NCBI GenBank assembly: GCA_007644065.1
Contig: VJWN01000029.1
Span: 248,001 to 312,000, forward strand
Source of the DNA: Margaritispora aquatica
Taxonomy: Eukaryota > Ascomycota > Leotiomycetes > Helotiales > Discinellaceae
DNA length: 64,000 nucleotides
Direction of reading: 5' to 3'
The number at the start of each line of letters is the position of its first letter. Position 1 is the stretch's first letter. The translations under genes were made by a program, and so were the position numbers. The notes below the pieces were generated by a model that searched no databases, had not been told where the DNA came from, and worked only from the letters and a program-made list of their open reading frames with translations. Below, piece by piece: positions 1 to 11,760 of the stretch.

Positions 1-55
1 GGTCTGCGAGAGCGGGAATCTCGTATGCTTCTTCGAGGGAGATTTTACCGAGCAT
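1..55 (-). CDS. Amidohydrolase N-terminus, 2,3-dihydroxybenzoate decarboxylase-like (partial)
   Basis: Only the first 18 codons are inside the window; the gene runs off the left edge. The start codon is the complement of 53-55. The peptide opens MLGKISLEEAYEIP, which resembles the opening of fungal 2,3-dihydroxybenzoate/salicylate decarboxylases (amidohydrolase superfamily, metal-dependent TIM barrel), where MLGK-x-LEEA carries the Glu of the E-x-H/E-x-E metal site. Family members decarboxylate aromatic acids non-oxidatively. The call rests on this short motif alone. I see no intron or other domain in what is visible. Confidence 0.55.
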   Translation of the reverse strand, partial: MLGKISLEEAYEIPALAD

Positions 56-2069
56 GTTGAGCCAGAGATATTGGTTTTGAAAGTGATGGCGTTGAGATGA
101 GCTGAGTGCTGTATGACTTGAATGTAAATGTAATGAAACTATGCTTGTGAATGATGTCTTCCTTCAGTGTCGACGACATTGTATTATATACATTCAAAAT
201 TCCTCTCACTGTCACCGATGTCCGTGAAATAACCATCATGACAGACATTCTTGTCACCGTGATACCGATGTTGACGAGATGTAGGTGACGTAAAACAAGG
301 CACAAAAATACACAAATTGTAACACCCAAAGAGAAAATGTGGTTGTTATGGATGCTTTTGACATTTCAGTTTACCCCCCGCTATTGATTCGCCGGCTTGG
401 CTGTTTTCGGGAAATCAGCACTTTTCTCACTACCGTCCAAGTATCTTCAGCGAGGTGGATATCTTGGGATCTCTATGGAAAGCTATTATAGTATCATGGA
501 ACTGAGAGGTATGATTTATTAATCTCAGTTAGACAAATATGAACATTCTAAAAACTATTCATATCAAGGTGCGAGATACCAGTACGTTTGACGAAAATAA
601 AATATAAAGACTACTTCATTGTATTCAAGCAGTTAGCATATGTCTTTAAGACGGAGATGCATATCTTATAAATGAAGACGGCGATTCTGGTAATGTCCAG
701 CCCTATGAACTCGCCCTAATAATCGTCGGGACTTTCCTAAGAGATTCCCGATTTATGTATGACTCGCTTAAGGACCAGCTGTTATCCTTCGGTCCCGAGA
801 GTTAAACTCCTAGAGAACCTATCATCACTGACGACTCAACTGTTGCTAGTGTGGCTCATAATCGGAACGAACTCTTGGCTTTGTTGAAGATTGACTTTTT
901 GGGTGATCGGAAAACTTGGAACGGTCAAAGATGAAGAACAAAAGTGATTTGAGAATCGTCAAGGTCGCGTTCACAACCTCTAAATACTATGGTATGATGG
1001 TGAATTAGCAAGAATGACGATATGCAGTGTATTTAATCCTACAAGCGCTGTTAGGAAGAGAGCAGTCTGTTAGACGAGAAGAAGCTCTTGCGTCACTTCT
1101 AACTATCTTTCATAACAAGACAGAAACACGAGCTGAAGAGAAGCATAAACTCTACATGTCATTTTAAGGTCTCCAGCAGCTACTTTTTCCGTCATTCTAG
1201 TGCTTGCTCGCACCTTTGTAGCGAATTGAATACGAAATCTAGAGTGTAGGTTAGGTTAGGTTAGGTTAGCTCATTCGAATTGAAAGCGATTGTGTAGCGG
1301 CTGGACATGGATGATAGACAATAATTGGAATGGAATGGGGAATGGGCAAAGAACATGAAGAAGAATCTTCGAGGGCAGAAAGCAATATATCTACTTGGAT
1401 AATTATCCTTTCGAGAGTTTGAGTATCCCTCAAAAACCAAATGCTGTTTGGCTAATATTCTAAGCTCCTCTCTCTGCGCTGCTTACTGACATGTGGCAAG
1501 CCCAGCAGCACCAAATAAAGCCATTGCTCACCATGTTTCAACTACAAGAATCATAGATTCCACTCCCAAAGCTTACCAAGAATAAAAATTAGATGAACCT
1601 ACCCCAACTTAGCCAAAATCCCACGATAATTCTGCCCGATGCCCAGCGAGTATGCCACTAAGCCCTACCAACCCACTTAGCTAAAATCTAGTCCCTCGCC
1701 TAACAATCTAGTTGCCGACCAGCCAACACCCCCTCCAACCACATCACGACAAAACAGAGCAAACCAAACCAGTGCCCACTAATGAATGAGAATATCGGGA
1801 CCTTCCAACGCACACATTCATTGCACATTTTTCGCAAGGACATTCATTTGAGAATCAAAAAATTAAAACCTCGTCGAAAAGTTCACACTCCCCCCACGTC
1901 TCCAACTCCATTCACGAAACCATAATCGCGATATTTAAGCTCAAACAACCCACATTCAAGAAACAACCCACATTCAAGAACCAACCCAAAAAGACACTGT
2001 CAATACATCGCAACCGCCCCTACAGCCACCCACTCTCCTCATCAACCAACCCACAGCTGAACTACAAAA
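56..2069. other. Intergenic, no gene seen
   Basis: Two kilobases upstream of both the left-edge amidohydrolase (minus) and the orphan gene at 2070 (plus). It contains a short TTAGG array (1247-1269). An imperfect direct duplication of CCCACATTCAAGAA lies near 1949-1985, just before the orphan gene. The last 150 bases are C/A-rich, as is common for 5' leaders in ascomycetes. Confidence 0.6.
1247..1269. repeat. Short TTAGG tandem array
   Basis: Four and a half copies of TTAGG in a row. It resembles a telomere repeat but lacks the third G of the fungal TTAGGG unit. It lies inside ordinary intergenic DNA. Confidence 0.8.
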
Positions 2070-2867
2070 ATGCGAGATCTAACAGACATCCAGAACGGCC
2101 GCACCGCAACGCGCTTTGCGCAGCGCTTGTTAGCAGCAAAGAGGGTGGAGCGGAGTATGCTCGCTGCTGCTGCGACAGCTGCGGTGGCGAAGTTGAAGCC
2201 CGAGGTCAAGGTGGAGGAGAGTACCTCGTCTCCATCTGTGGTGACGGAAAGGAGAAGAAGACCAACAGGAGAACCAGACCGAGCATCAGGAAGCACAGTT
2301 GGCAGTAATGCAGGAGGAAGGAAAGTAGAGTTCACGCCAACAAGGGGCTATCGAGCAGCGAATCCGAATTCGACTCCTGCATTGATGCCCACGAAAGCTA
2401 GCACCATCGCAACGCCCATCAAGTCGACAGCGACGGAATCGATCTCTCGAAACCAGACACGAAGCATAAACACCTCCTCTCTGTCCTCCTTCCTCTACAG
2501 CAGCACCACTACCAAGCTCCCCAAAGCCTCCGTCCCCCCACCCGCAGTAGAGCCAGTAGGCCAACACACCACCTCCACCTCTCCTACCACCGTCTCATCA
2601 CCACAACCAAACTCCTCATCCCTCCTCCCCAACGAACCCGCTCCCACCAATCACAAAGACACGACCAACCAAACCACAACGCCGATCCTGAAAGCCCTGA
2701 TTGCAGTCGGGATCGTGATCTACTACCACTATCCGTCCGAGCCACCACGGTCGAATCTCTTTTGTATGCTCTTGAGTTTGATCCTGGGTGGGGGTGTGAG
2801 GAAGGAGACGGGTGCAGCGTTGAGTGAGAGGGAGAAAATCGAGTGGTTCTGTCCTGCGTTTCATTGA
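2070..2867 (+). CDS. Orphan hypothetical protein, 265 aa
   Basis: Single open frame with no family I recognise. Residues 1-55 look helical and Ala/Lys/Arg-rich (MRDLTDIQNGRTATRF, then an Ala run). Residues 55-205 are low complexity, rich in Ser, Thr, Pro and Asn, and probably disordered. A hydrophobic stretch near residues 208-220 (ILKALIAVGIVIYY) could be one membrane segment or a buried helix. A second short hydrophobic patch follows around residue 232 (FCMLLSLILGGG). The start is the first ATG after a C/A-rich leader. Opposite-strand frames in the same place are shadows. It could be lineage-specific, or a wrong call in a repetitive coding-like stretch. Confidence 0.5.
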   Translation: MRDLTDIQNGRTATRFAQRLLAAKRVERSMLAAAATAAVAKLKPEVKVEESTSSPSVVTERRRRPTGEPDRASGSTVGSNAGGRKVEFTPTRGYRAANPNSTPALMPTKASTIATPIKSTATESISRNQTRSINTSSLSSFLYSSTTTKLPKASVPPPAVEPVGQHTTSTSPTTVSSPQPNSSSLLPNEPAPTNHKDTTNQTTTPILKALIAVGIVIYYHYPSEPPRSNLFCMLLSLILGGGVRKETGAALSEREKIEWFCPAFH

Positions 2868-3383
2868 GTGCAATGGATAGGTAGGCATGGAAAGGAGAGA
2901 TGTGAGACGTGATGCAGGAGATGGAGGTGCTTACATGCTTTTGATAGAGGACACTGAAAGGGTCCAGAGGTGTGAATTTGGAATGGCATAGTGGAAAATC
3001 TCACTTGAGATTCATATACCCTGGGAAAGTGTTTGGGTATTTGGAATGGCAGTAAAGTGCATGTATCATAATATTGGACATTTGGTATGGCTTTGTATGA
3101 GGTTCATAAAGCTGATGTTGTTAGGCTAGATGATCGTTAGCTAGCTAATACTGGGCAGCATATTGTGATCTTGTAGGCAGGTAGCATCAACAATCATTTG
3201 CAAATATAGAAGCAAGTGCACTTCACTTTTTCGCTCCCAAGTTCTCCATAAATGCCCCAAGCAAGTGCATATGCCATTTCCCAGCCCCATTTCCTGTCTC
3301 AAAATAAGAATTCCTGTCGTTCCGCCATGTTTCTTCTGTTGCAAGTGCAACTCAGTGTCATATATTTTATGTGGTGTTGTGTT
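2868..3383. other. Convergent 3' intergenic region
   Basis: Lies between the orphan gene (plus) and the PARP gene (minus), so it should hold both 3' UTRs. I see no conserved protein in any frame. Confidence 0.5.
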
Positions 3384-5974
3384 CTACATCTTGACGCGGA
3401 ACAGGTATCGAAGGCGTACTTGTGCAACATCATACGTGATGAACTCGTTGTATTGTAGGTAGGCATCCTTGACACCAGTCTGACCAGGACGAACAGATGT
3501 GTCAGGCTAGAAAAGAGGAGTTAATATATGATTCCGGTGGAGAGGGATTTTGGATATTTGTTACCATCTTGACACCAGCAAGAGAGGGGTGAGCGGCACT
3601 AGCATCCTTCCACTTGCTTGGTCCAACCATACCTTGACCCCATCTATTTGATCATAGTTAGTGTGATGATCTCAAACGAAAAAGTCGACAAATGCTTACG
3701 TTGAGAACATTCCCTTCGCCTTTGCATCCTCACTTGCACTGTATGAGGCATCGGTCAGAGTGAGCATCGGATCGCCTAGCTCTGCCTCGCAGAGAAGTAG
3801 GAGAGCATGTCCATTTGAGATGTGACTGCAACAATAATTGGCGGATTTGGACTATACAGGTCAGCTTGACAAATATCACATGATGCGAGACTTACACTCA
3901 TATCAGCAAGATAGATACCCTTTCCAAACATGTAACCAGAAACAGGTGCTTCGGGCGGGGCAATTCGAAGACCCTGGCTGAGAATACCACCAAAGTTGGT
4001 GGCACGAGATCCATGCTAGGAAATAAAGTTAGTTGATGGAGCCAAAACTACTGAGACAGAAACCCACCCAAAGCAAACGTCTATCGCGTGGAGCCCCACC
4101 ATACTGGCTCTTCTCAAATCTTTCCTTTTCGCCGTTTCGCTCGATGCGGAATATCTGGGCGATTTGGTAGTTCGCGTTATGTGTCGATCCCTTGGTATTG
4201 ACGAGATAATCCTTGAGTTCAGCAAACTCGGTACTATCATGCTTCAATGGAGTCATCTCGTCTAGATTCAAGCCATTGAACTGATTGTCAAGAGCATTTA
4301 TTGTACCTGCAGCCATATTAGTTTGTATTCTTAGTATCAATGCCCGTAGGGTTATCGACGTACCAGCGTCCAAATTCTTCATAAGACTAGCAGCTTCCTT
4401 CATATCGCTTAAGCTGTCAAGGAGCTCTACCTCTCGTTTCAGCATAGTTGGGTTGTTAATGACTGGCAGTGCATAACGTCCAAAGACGTGAGGAATGTAG
4501 GAGTAAAAGGAGTTAGACAAATGCTCCACAGCCTCTGCATAACTCAACTCGTACTCGGATTCTGCCAGAGCAGGGGTTGTTATCAAAGCAGCCAGATCTT
4601 TTAATGCTTGATAACCCTTTGATATCGTAGACTTTGCAAGCTTTCCAAGTGGCAGTTTGGAGACATCATAGTTGAGGTCGGCCATAGCGCTGGCAAAGTA
4701 TCTGAGGGAATATTAGTCTCATGTTCGCAAAAAGTGAATTAGTCGTAGGGGTAGGGTAATCCTCTAGTGAAATTCGTTGATAGGGATTCCACTTACTGTT
4801 GGTTGAAAATCAGAGCCATCAGGTCTTGAACAGCGGGATCTAGCTTCGATTCTGGAGGTGTGGCTTTCTCGCCCTTGATTTCAGTATCTTCAGCCGGCTC
4901 GTCGTCATCGGAGTCGGCAGCGTAACTTTTTTCAATGAACGTATATTTGCCAGACTTTGCCTTTGCACCTCTATCTGCCCAAGCCAAACCGGACTTGCCC
5001 TTGAATTTGCCCTCAAATTCGCGCATAGCACTAGCTAGAGATCCATCTCCAAGCATTGCTTTTTGGCCACGGTCACCAACTCGGCCCCAACTGGTAACGT
5101 GAGTTAGCAATGAATACCAGATAAGATGAGAAGACATAGTAGGTGAATTTGCTCACCGAGTCCAGGTCTGATAATGACCCATCCCGTTTCCGAGGAGCTA
5201 TCATGCGCTGTTAGTAGGGAACAATCTCAACAGATATGATGCTGTTACCTGTACGCGGTAGAACTTGTTGTTGTTATTGCTCGCATTCGTTTGATTCAGT
5301 GATGCATCGTAGATCAAACCATCATCATCAATGTAGACTTGATAAGAAGCTAAAGGACAATGTTCGTCCACTGGAATGTGGATATCCGACGACCTGGCAA
5401 TGTTGCTTTCGCCATCGATAACTGCAGCGGCTTCCTTCTTGATCTTTTTCTCCACAGACTTGGCAGGCTTTGATCCGGAAGCAGATCCACTGGCAACGGT
5501 TGTGCCATTCGCCGAACCAGACTGGGCGGTTGAAGCTGAGGCACTACCTGTGCTGCTAGCAGTCTTTCCCTTCTTAGGTTGTGGTTGTGATTGAGCATCA
5601 TCACTGGCAACAGATCTTTTCCGAGCGCCATTGGTGGCTCCATTGGCAGTACCCAACTTATAACTGTCCTCACTTAGCTTGGTAGATTGCTCTAGACACT
5701 CTTCGAGCCAGGTGAAGGAGATAATGTGGATGTCATGTGACTGTGCTTGCTTGACCTTGGCGGATGGTTTAGCATAATCCGTCTCATTCGTGACAAGATG
5801 AGTTGTTGATGCTGTGACAGATTTGGAGAGAGTGCCACCAAGGGCTTTGATGTAGTCGTTCTCCACAGCTGATTGTGTGAAGCCAGGAAAGGAACCACTA
5901 AGTGCAACAACACAGCCGTCCAATGGAGGTAAGACTGGAGCCGCAGCTTTCTTCTTGGAGCCTTTTGGAGGCAT
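3384..5974 (-). CDS. Poly(ADP-ribose) polymerase (BRCT-WGR-PARP), 9 exons
   Basis: Nuclear enzyme that polymerises ADP-ribose from NAD+ onto proteins at DNA breaks. Exons, as complements: 5974-5249, 5197-5157, 5090-4797, 4701-4364, 4306-4068, 4015-3896, 3851-3700, 3643-3565, 3506-3384. This gives 703 aa in frame. Order: basic start (MPPKGSKKK), BRCT domain about residues 15-105, Ser/Ala/Lys linker, WGR domain (QTWTRWGRVG, its WGR rebuilt exactly across an intron), helical regulatory domain ([16 protein letters not shown]), catalytic domain. The H-Y-E triad is intact: His547 in WHGSR, Tyr581 in GKGIYLAD, Glu684 in YNEFITYD. There are no N-terminal zinc fingers, as is usual for filamentous fungi. 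It is divergent from the F-box gene at 6589. The start at 5974 is preferred over an in-frame ATG at 6121 because the protein logically begins at MPPKGSKKK. Confidence 0.95.
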
Positions 5975-6588
5975 TTTGTGATTGGCAGTCTTCCGAAGAG
6001 ACGAGAATGTGGGAAATTGACCTGATTTTCGACCTTTTTGGAGATGTTGAGGATTGAGACAGTATATTACTAGGTAGAATTGAGGTAAGGTAGTTGGTAG
6101 TTGTGCAATTACCAATTGCACACTTTTGGAATTCCTAAGATCAAAGATATCAGTGAGAAGGTTTCGGAATTCAATGATTTGGGGTAAAGAGAATTGATTT
6201 TCTTGAAGTTTGGATGGAAAAGAGAGAGTAGAGAGAGTAGATGAGTAAAGAGGTCGTCCTTGTTTTGAGGCGCGGTTCCTTCCCCTTTGAGATCCAAAAA
6301 CACGTGATTCTGCCTAGATCCGATCGCCAAAGCACGTGTGAAGCTAAACTCTTTTCACTCGACGCGTCCCGTTCTAGGAATAGTCGCGTCTTCACGAGGA
6401 TCCTTTGGCTTGAACTGCTTCATCTGCCTGGTTCTGCCTGATCTTGCCTGGTTCTTGATGCCATCGTCTTCCTCCTCCCTTTGTTAAAAAAAATATATGC
6501 TTGAGATATCTAGACATACCGTAACTCCCAAAGTCTCAACTTTCTCCCATCAAGTAATTGATCGAAACCCTTAGTCACAAATCCCACA
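5975..6588. promoter_or_regulatory. Divergent PARP / F-box promoter with E-boxes and an MCB-like site
   Basis: A 614-base region shared by two divergently transcribed genes. It contains two CACGTG E-boxes (6301-6306 and 6333-6338) and one ACGCGT, the MluI cell-cycle box core (6362-6367), within 67 bases. A related TCGCGTC lies near 6383. MCB elements drive G1/S expression of replication and repair genes in yeasts. The role here is inferred from sequence only. Confidence 0.45.
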
Positions 6589-8387
6589 ATGGACATCGAT
6601 GCCTCCAAACCTCCAGCACCGTTAATATCCATCCCCCTCGAAGTTTTGCTCCACATAGTCTCATCAATCACTACTCCAGACTACTGCAACCTGCGCCTAA
6701 CATGCAGAACAATCGAGGCAGCGCTGTTGAATTCATTTGCACGGGAGTTCTTTACCAAGAGGCAGTTCATGTTGACTGAATTCAGTCTTCAAGCTCTGGT
6801 GGACATTTCCAAATCTCGGTTCTCGCAGTACATCAACCATGTCATCATCGGCTTGGAAAGGCCTCCGCAACATCATTTTGTTCAAGGTCAAGCTAAGATG
6901 CAACGTTCAATGTTAGAGTACATTAGTTACACTACCGTAAGATTACTCAAGACTGTGTGGTCGTTCCGCAGGGCTGATAGATATGCACAGTTGTTAAACT
7001 CGGGCCAGGATGTTGAGATGATGGTCAATTGTCCTCCCAAGAGAGCTCAATCTGGCTCATTTGCTAACAAAACCTAGGCAAACGCGTTTGCTAACCTCCC
7101 AAATTTGGAAACCATCGGCCTACGAGATTTCAATTCTCGATCTCGGAATCGTGATTGGCCGTCTAATCAGTGGAGAAGTAGGTCGAGATCTCGTCATCAG
7201 CTTCTGTACCACGGCCAAGACATCTATCAGTCTGGCTTTGTGCTGTAAATTTGTCACATTGCTTGATGCTTGCCATTGAGATATCTGATTCTACTGCTAA
7301 CGAATTCCTCTAGGTTATGGCTACAATACATATGTCGAAGCTACTGGCTCAAATCTTGAAGCACCTCATGTCAATACCTATAATTACAACATGCGTAATG
7401 ACACCAACGGCTACCTTATTCATGTGTTTCTCTGTATTCTCCGAGCACTCGCGAAAGGTCATTCCACGCCAAAAGAATTCCAAGTCATCCTGAGACACAT
7501 CAAGCTCTACGATCAGACATTTTACCTGCCACAATATCTGGAAGACACTGTCCAGCCAGTTCTAGCCAATTTTCGCACACTCTTCCTTGATCTGAGCCCA
7601 TATGATCTTCCCCTAGAAGTCGTATTGGACGGCAAGCCTACATCATGTGACAATTATTTCCTCCTTCAATTCCTTGGAAAGTGTTCACATCTTGAGCATT
7701 TGAGATTGAACTTTCGATCATACCCCGAGAGAAATCACAACGATATCTTGACATGGCTCTCTAAGGACAAGGAGGTTGATTCGACTGCCAGTGCCCACAC
7801 TCCAGCCATAGACTTACCTCTGAAATTCCCACAACCTGTGAACTTTGAGCACTTGCGACAATTGGAGATTGGCATGGTTTTGCTTGAGTCGAATATTCTT
7901 CTCGCTGTGGTGAGAAAGTATAAGTTAACACTACGAGCAATTAGCTTCCATAAAGTGACACTGCGCGAGTCTGATGGGGTTGATGCCGAGCACCGGGTCA
8001 ATCTTTGGTCGACGCTCTTCACCCGGTTATCGAAGCTTGATCTGAAGCTTGATTTCATGAACATGTCATACCTCTCACAGAGTCAGTTGGGGCACCGACA
8101 CCACCGGCCCATCAGATTTAGGGAAACCCGTGATCCCCATGTCAAGAAATGGGCCGGGACCGACATCCAAAGCGGGTTACGAGACTACGTTGCTGGTGTT
8201 ATGATTGACCGGCTGGAAGAAGATACAGAGGTTGAAGTTGGTAAGTGTCTGACCAAAGCTCATCTTCTTAACAACCAACTAATGAGTGAATTTCCCAGAT
8301 GAATATGAAGATTCGATGGTGGACGATGAAGATGACGAAGATCACGACGACATAGTCGATGACGACGGGGAGAATATTGACGAATAA
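6589..8387 (+). CDS. F-box protein, about 516 aa, 4 exons
   Basis: Probable substrate adaptor of an SCF ubiquitin ligase. Exons 6589-7023, 7078-7177, 7314-8240 and 8299-8387. An F-box-like segment lies near the N-terminus (ISIPLEVLLHIVSSI, then NLRLTCRTIEAA, about residues 13-50). The rest is the long, poorly conserved region usual for fungal F-box proteins, with Leu-rich patches (HLEHLRLNFRS, LRQLEIGMVLL) and a strongly acidic C-terminal tail rich in Asp/Glu. Introns 1 and 2 have TGCTAAC branch sites. The intron 2 donor (GTAGGT at 7178) was chosen because it alone joins the frames, giving the sequence WRSYGYNTY. The target is unknown. Confidence 0.8.
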
Positions 8388-9684
8388 GTTTCATGAAAAC
8401 ATAGTAGATAGTGTCTTGCTGTATACATAGGAGGTTGCCAGAGATGAATCACAGGCAAACTCGAGGTCCAAGGGATGCCAAGGATGAATGAAACGATGTT
8501 AGATATCCGATCAATGGATTGTCTGTTCTTCCTATACGACTTTGACCCGACGAATTCTTATGATTTCTCATTGGCACAAGCGTCAGTACGGATCGTCTGA
8601 TCGAGTCGCTGCTTACCTCCGTAAGTGATGAAATGAAATCGCATGACCAGTATGGGGCGGCTGGCCAAGGATTTTTAGTTTCTCCATCTCCCCACTCTTG
8701 GAAGTGGTACAGTATGTGGTATGTGGTATGTGTGGTAGGTAGGTCTGGGAGCTGGTGTGGATGCAACCAGCCAGATCAGCAGCATCATCATCTTCGACTC
8801 AATTTTCCATTCGATTGCCTGAAGCATGTTCACATGCTCAATTGGCATCACAAGTGATTATTGAAGTCGGAAATGCTACCTACCTACCTAGTGTGACAGG
8901 TAAAGGAGTAAAGGAGTAAAGGAGTAAAGGAATAAAGAGGAAAGGAGTTGAAATCTTTATAAAAAGATTAATAAACCATGTTCGATGACTTGCTTCACTT
9001 GGAACCTTCCATTCCATTGCCAAATGGAGTATGTAAAACATCAAACACGATCTTGACCTTTCTTGTCGTTTCTTGTCGTCATTTGGGGCTTAACTCTAAA
9101 ATTAAGGTGCATTCAGGTTCGAGGCTGACAATTCGGTGATAAACTTGATTTGCCTTCCTTTTCACCTTCGCCCCCTCTTGGTCTCTTAGTCTCTTCTTGG
9201 CCTCCGTCCTCGCTCCTCCCTCGTCCTTCCAAGAGAAGCCTGAGCCAAGCCACAATCTTCAGTCCACAAGTCAACGACGTCGACGTCTTGAAGAACCAGA
9301 CACCCAGACTTACAGACTTACTTTATATTTACCAACAACAACAATAACAACAACAAAATATATTGCTTCACTTCTGCCATCTACATTGATCTGTTTCACA
9401 TATACAAGCTGGTCTTTCTCCATCTCTATCTCCATTTCTCCGTTTCTCAGCCTCAAACATCAAGCAATCTTCTATCTGCAGCCAGCCAGCCAGCCATCAC
9501 TCGCAGCCGATATCAGAGACATCGATCCAAAAACAAAAACAGAGCATAAACCGTGTTTACCAACGACCTTTTAACCACGCAATCGACAGCCTAGAAACAC
9601 CCCGCCGTTCTATCAAATATATTTATCGCTTCTCGATCTGCGGAGGAGAAATCAGGTCGTCATACTTCAGGAGGCAACAGGCAA
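8388..9684. other. Intergenic region and long 5' leader of the next gene
   Basis: Holds TACCTACC-type motifs (8734-8744 and 8876-8890), an 8-base tandem repeat (8900-8937) and a CA/CT-rich leader from about 9150. Upstream ATGs in the leader open frames at 9150 and 9197 (the latter 125 codons, ending 9574). I read them as leader uORFs or chance, not genes. Confidence 0.5.
8900..8937. repeat. 8-base tandem repeat (GTAAAGGA)n
   Basis: About four copies of GTAAAGGA, the last imperfect, in intergenic DNA next to a TACCTACCTACC tract. Confidence 0.8.
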
Positions 9685-10992
9685 ATGCTACCACCACCCG
9701 GGTTCGAGCCCTCTCTCGCAGATGCAACAGCAACTTCGATCTTAGGTGCGATAGCAACAGCAGCATCAGTAGGCATAGACCTACCTTCTCTCACCGCTGT
9801 CGCAACAACAGTAGCTACGTCACTCTCGTTCGTCGACTCACAACATCGTCCTTCACACCCAAGTGCCAAAGGTGGAGATAATGGCAACGGCGAGTGCAGT
9901 CTCCTCGGACCTTTCGCCATTCTTGTACAAGGTGCTCTAGGATGTCTGGCTTTACTGGCGCTGGTGTTCAAGAGATGGAGAGAAAGGCCACAGAGACCGC
10001 TGAAGATCTGGTCATTTGACGTCAGCAAACAAGTGGTAGGAAGCATACTGGTTCACATCGCAAATCTGTTGATGAGCATGCTGTCCAGTGGACAATTCAA
10101 TCTCAAGGTCGAGCCTGCGACTGTCAGTGTGCAGCGATCCATATACTCGCGGATGGTGGACGAAGATGGGAATTACTCTCCAAATCCATGCAGTTTCTAT
10201 CTGCTGAACTTGGCAATTGATGTTTGTTCCCTCTCTAATGTTCTGAGACTCTGCTAATCCTTACAGACCACCGTCGGCATCCCCATCCTCATCTTCCTCC
10301 TCCGTGTCCTCACTGGTCTCTTCGCTATGACACCCATGGGCAAACCCCGCGAATCAATCGAATCAGGCAACTATGGCACTCCTCCTCGCGCAACATGGTG
10401 GCTCAAGCAAGCCCTGATCTACTTTCTTGGACTTATGGGAATGAAGTTCTGTGTGCTCATCATCTTCCTCGTCCTCCCCTGGATCTCGCGCATCGGCGAC
10501 TGGGCTCTGAGATGGACCGAAGGCGACGAGGTCTTGCAGGTCATGTTTGTCATGCTCATTTTCCCCGTCATCATGAACGCGACGCAATACTACATCATTG
10601 ACTCGTTCATCAAGAACCAGAAGCCGGATCATGAGCTTATCCCCGGCCACGAAGACGACGACTTGAGCTTCGACTCAGAGCATACGGGAAGATATGAGGA
10701 TCCCACAAGTGGAAGCAGTGATGAGATTCACTCAGGCGATGAAGATGATCCAGAGCTCCAGGCTAAGGTCGATGAAGTCAAGCGGAAAACAAAACATGCT
10801 CGTGAAGATCGAGGCAGTGGTGGTAGCAGCAGGAAGCCATTGGGCCTGAAGACCGGTCGGAGGGATTACGATCCACTGCTTGATGGGGAGAGCAGTCCTA
10901 CTATTGTAGGCAGTGCAAGTACGAGCGAGAGAGAGAGGCAGAGGAAAGAGATGAATAGTGATGATGATGATGATCTAGTGGGCAGCAAGTAG
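9685..10992 (+). CDS. Vacuolar/ER membrane protein, STIMATE (TMEM110) family, 420 aa
   Basis: Polytopic membrane protein. The metazoan relative STIMATE works at ER-plasma membrane contacts; fungal members are usually annotated as vacuolar membrane proteins. Two exons, 9685-10221 and 10267-10992, joined in phase 0 through a short intron with a TGCTAAT branch site. The family signature spans the junction: CSFYLLNLAID followed by TTVGIPILIFLLR. Hydrophobic segments appear at about residues 75-92 (FAILVQGALGCLALLALVF), 112-130, 172-195, 230-250 and 268-285. The C-terminal third is a charged cytosolic tail rich in Asp, Glu, Ser and Arg. The start is the first ATG after a long leader and the first 70 residues are poorly conserved, so a later start cannot be excluded. 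Confidence 0.85.
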
Positions 10993-11280
10993 TAGGGGTT
11001 GGGCAGAGCCTGCACATATAATAAAGATGGATAGATGCAGATACATAGAAAGAGATGTGGCTGCATGACATCACAGCCGGATAGAGATACATATCGTGTT
11101 GGTTGGATTTGTATACACGCTATCGGGTTTTGTTGTTCTGGCGTTGGGGTGATTTGGAGTGAGGAAATTGCGAAAGTTGACTTGGATCTGGAATGAAGTG
11201 GGAGAACTGAAATGTCAGGGCAGGCAGGATATGATCGCTTCTCTACTTTGGTGCATCATCGTCGGGCGTTGGTCGGAGTC

Positions 11281-11284
<4 letters not shown>

Positions 11285-11312
<28 letters not shown>
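11285..11312. repeat. (TC)14 microsatellite
   Basis: Fourteen uninterrupted TC dinucleotides, 3' of the STIMATE-family gene. Confidence 0.95.
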
Positions 11313-11316
<4 letters not shown>

Positions 11317-11375
11317 GCTAGCGCATATGATGAATGCATTTTGTCTATCGGGAGCTGCTTGTTAGGCGCTTTAGT

Positions 11376-11401
11376 GGTCGGTCGGTCGGTCGGTCGGTCG
11401 T
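11376..11401. repeat. (GGTC)6 microsatellite
   Basis: Six to six and a half GGTC units in perfect tandem. Confidence 0.95.
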
Positions 11402-11733
11402 ATTAGTCGTATTGTGATGAATGGGTGGGTGAGTGGGTGGGAAATATGAGATTTCGATTCCTAGAGGTCGTTGAGATGAATGAAATACATTACAATACGA
11501 TACACGCGAATGGTTGTTGTTTGTTGTGCTGCGTTTTGAGATCTGCTCGTCTTCTTGATTTGATATGGTATGGTAGGTATGGTATGGTATGATTGATTGG
11601 GGTTATATCGTGGTAGCTGGAGAGAGGGAAAGGTGAAGCCGAGATGGAGGTTGAGATCAAAAATTGAGCTCGTGTTCAAGGTCAAGGTCAACGTTAAAGT
11701 CAAGGGAAGGGCAAAGTCAAAATGAAGACGAAT

Positions 11734-11760
11734 GCTGAGAGCTGAGAGCTGAGAGCTGAG
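11734..11760. repeat. 7-base tandem repeat GCTGAGA
   Basis: Almost four perfect copies of GCTGAGA. Confidence 0.9.

Noticed and set aside
2042..2567. Minus-strand frames overlapping the orphan gene
   Set aside because: Ser/Leu and Val-rich mirror translations of a low-complexity plus-strand frame; no independent start context or motif.
5975..6121. 49-residue N-terminal extension of PARP
   Set aside because: In frame, but hydrophobic and unlike PARP; the basic MPPKGSKKK at 5974 is the natural start.
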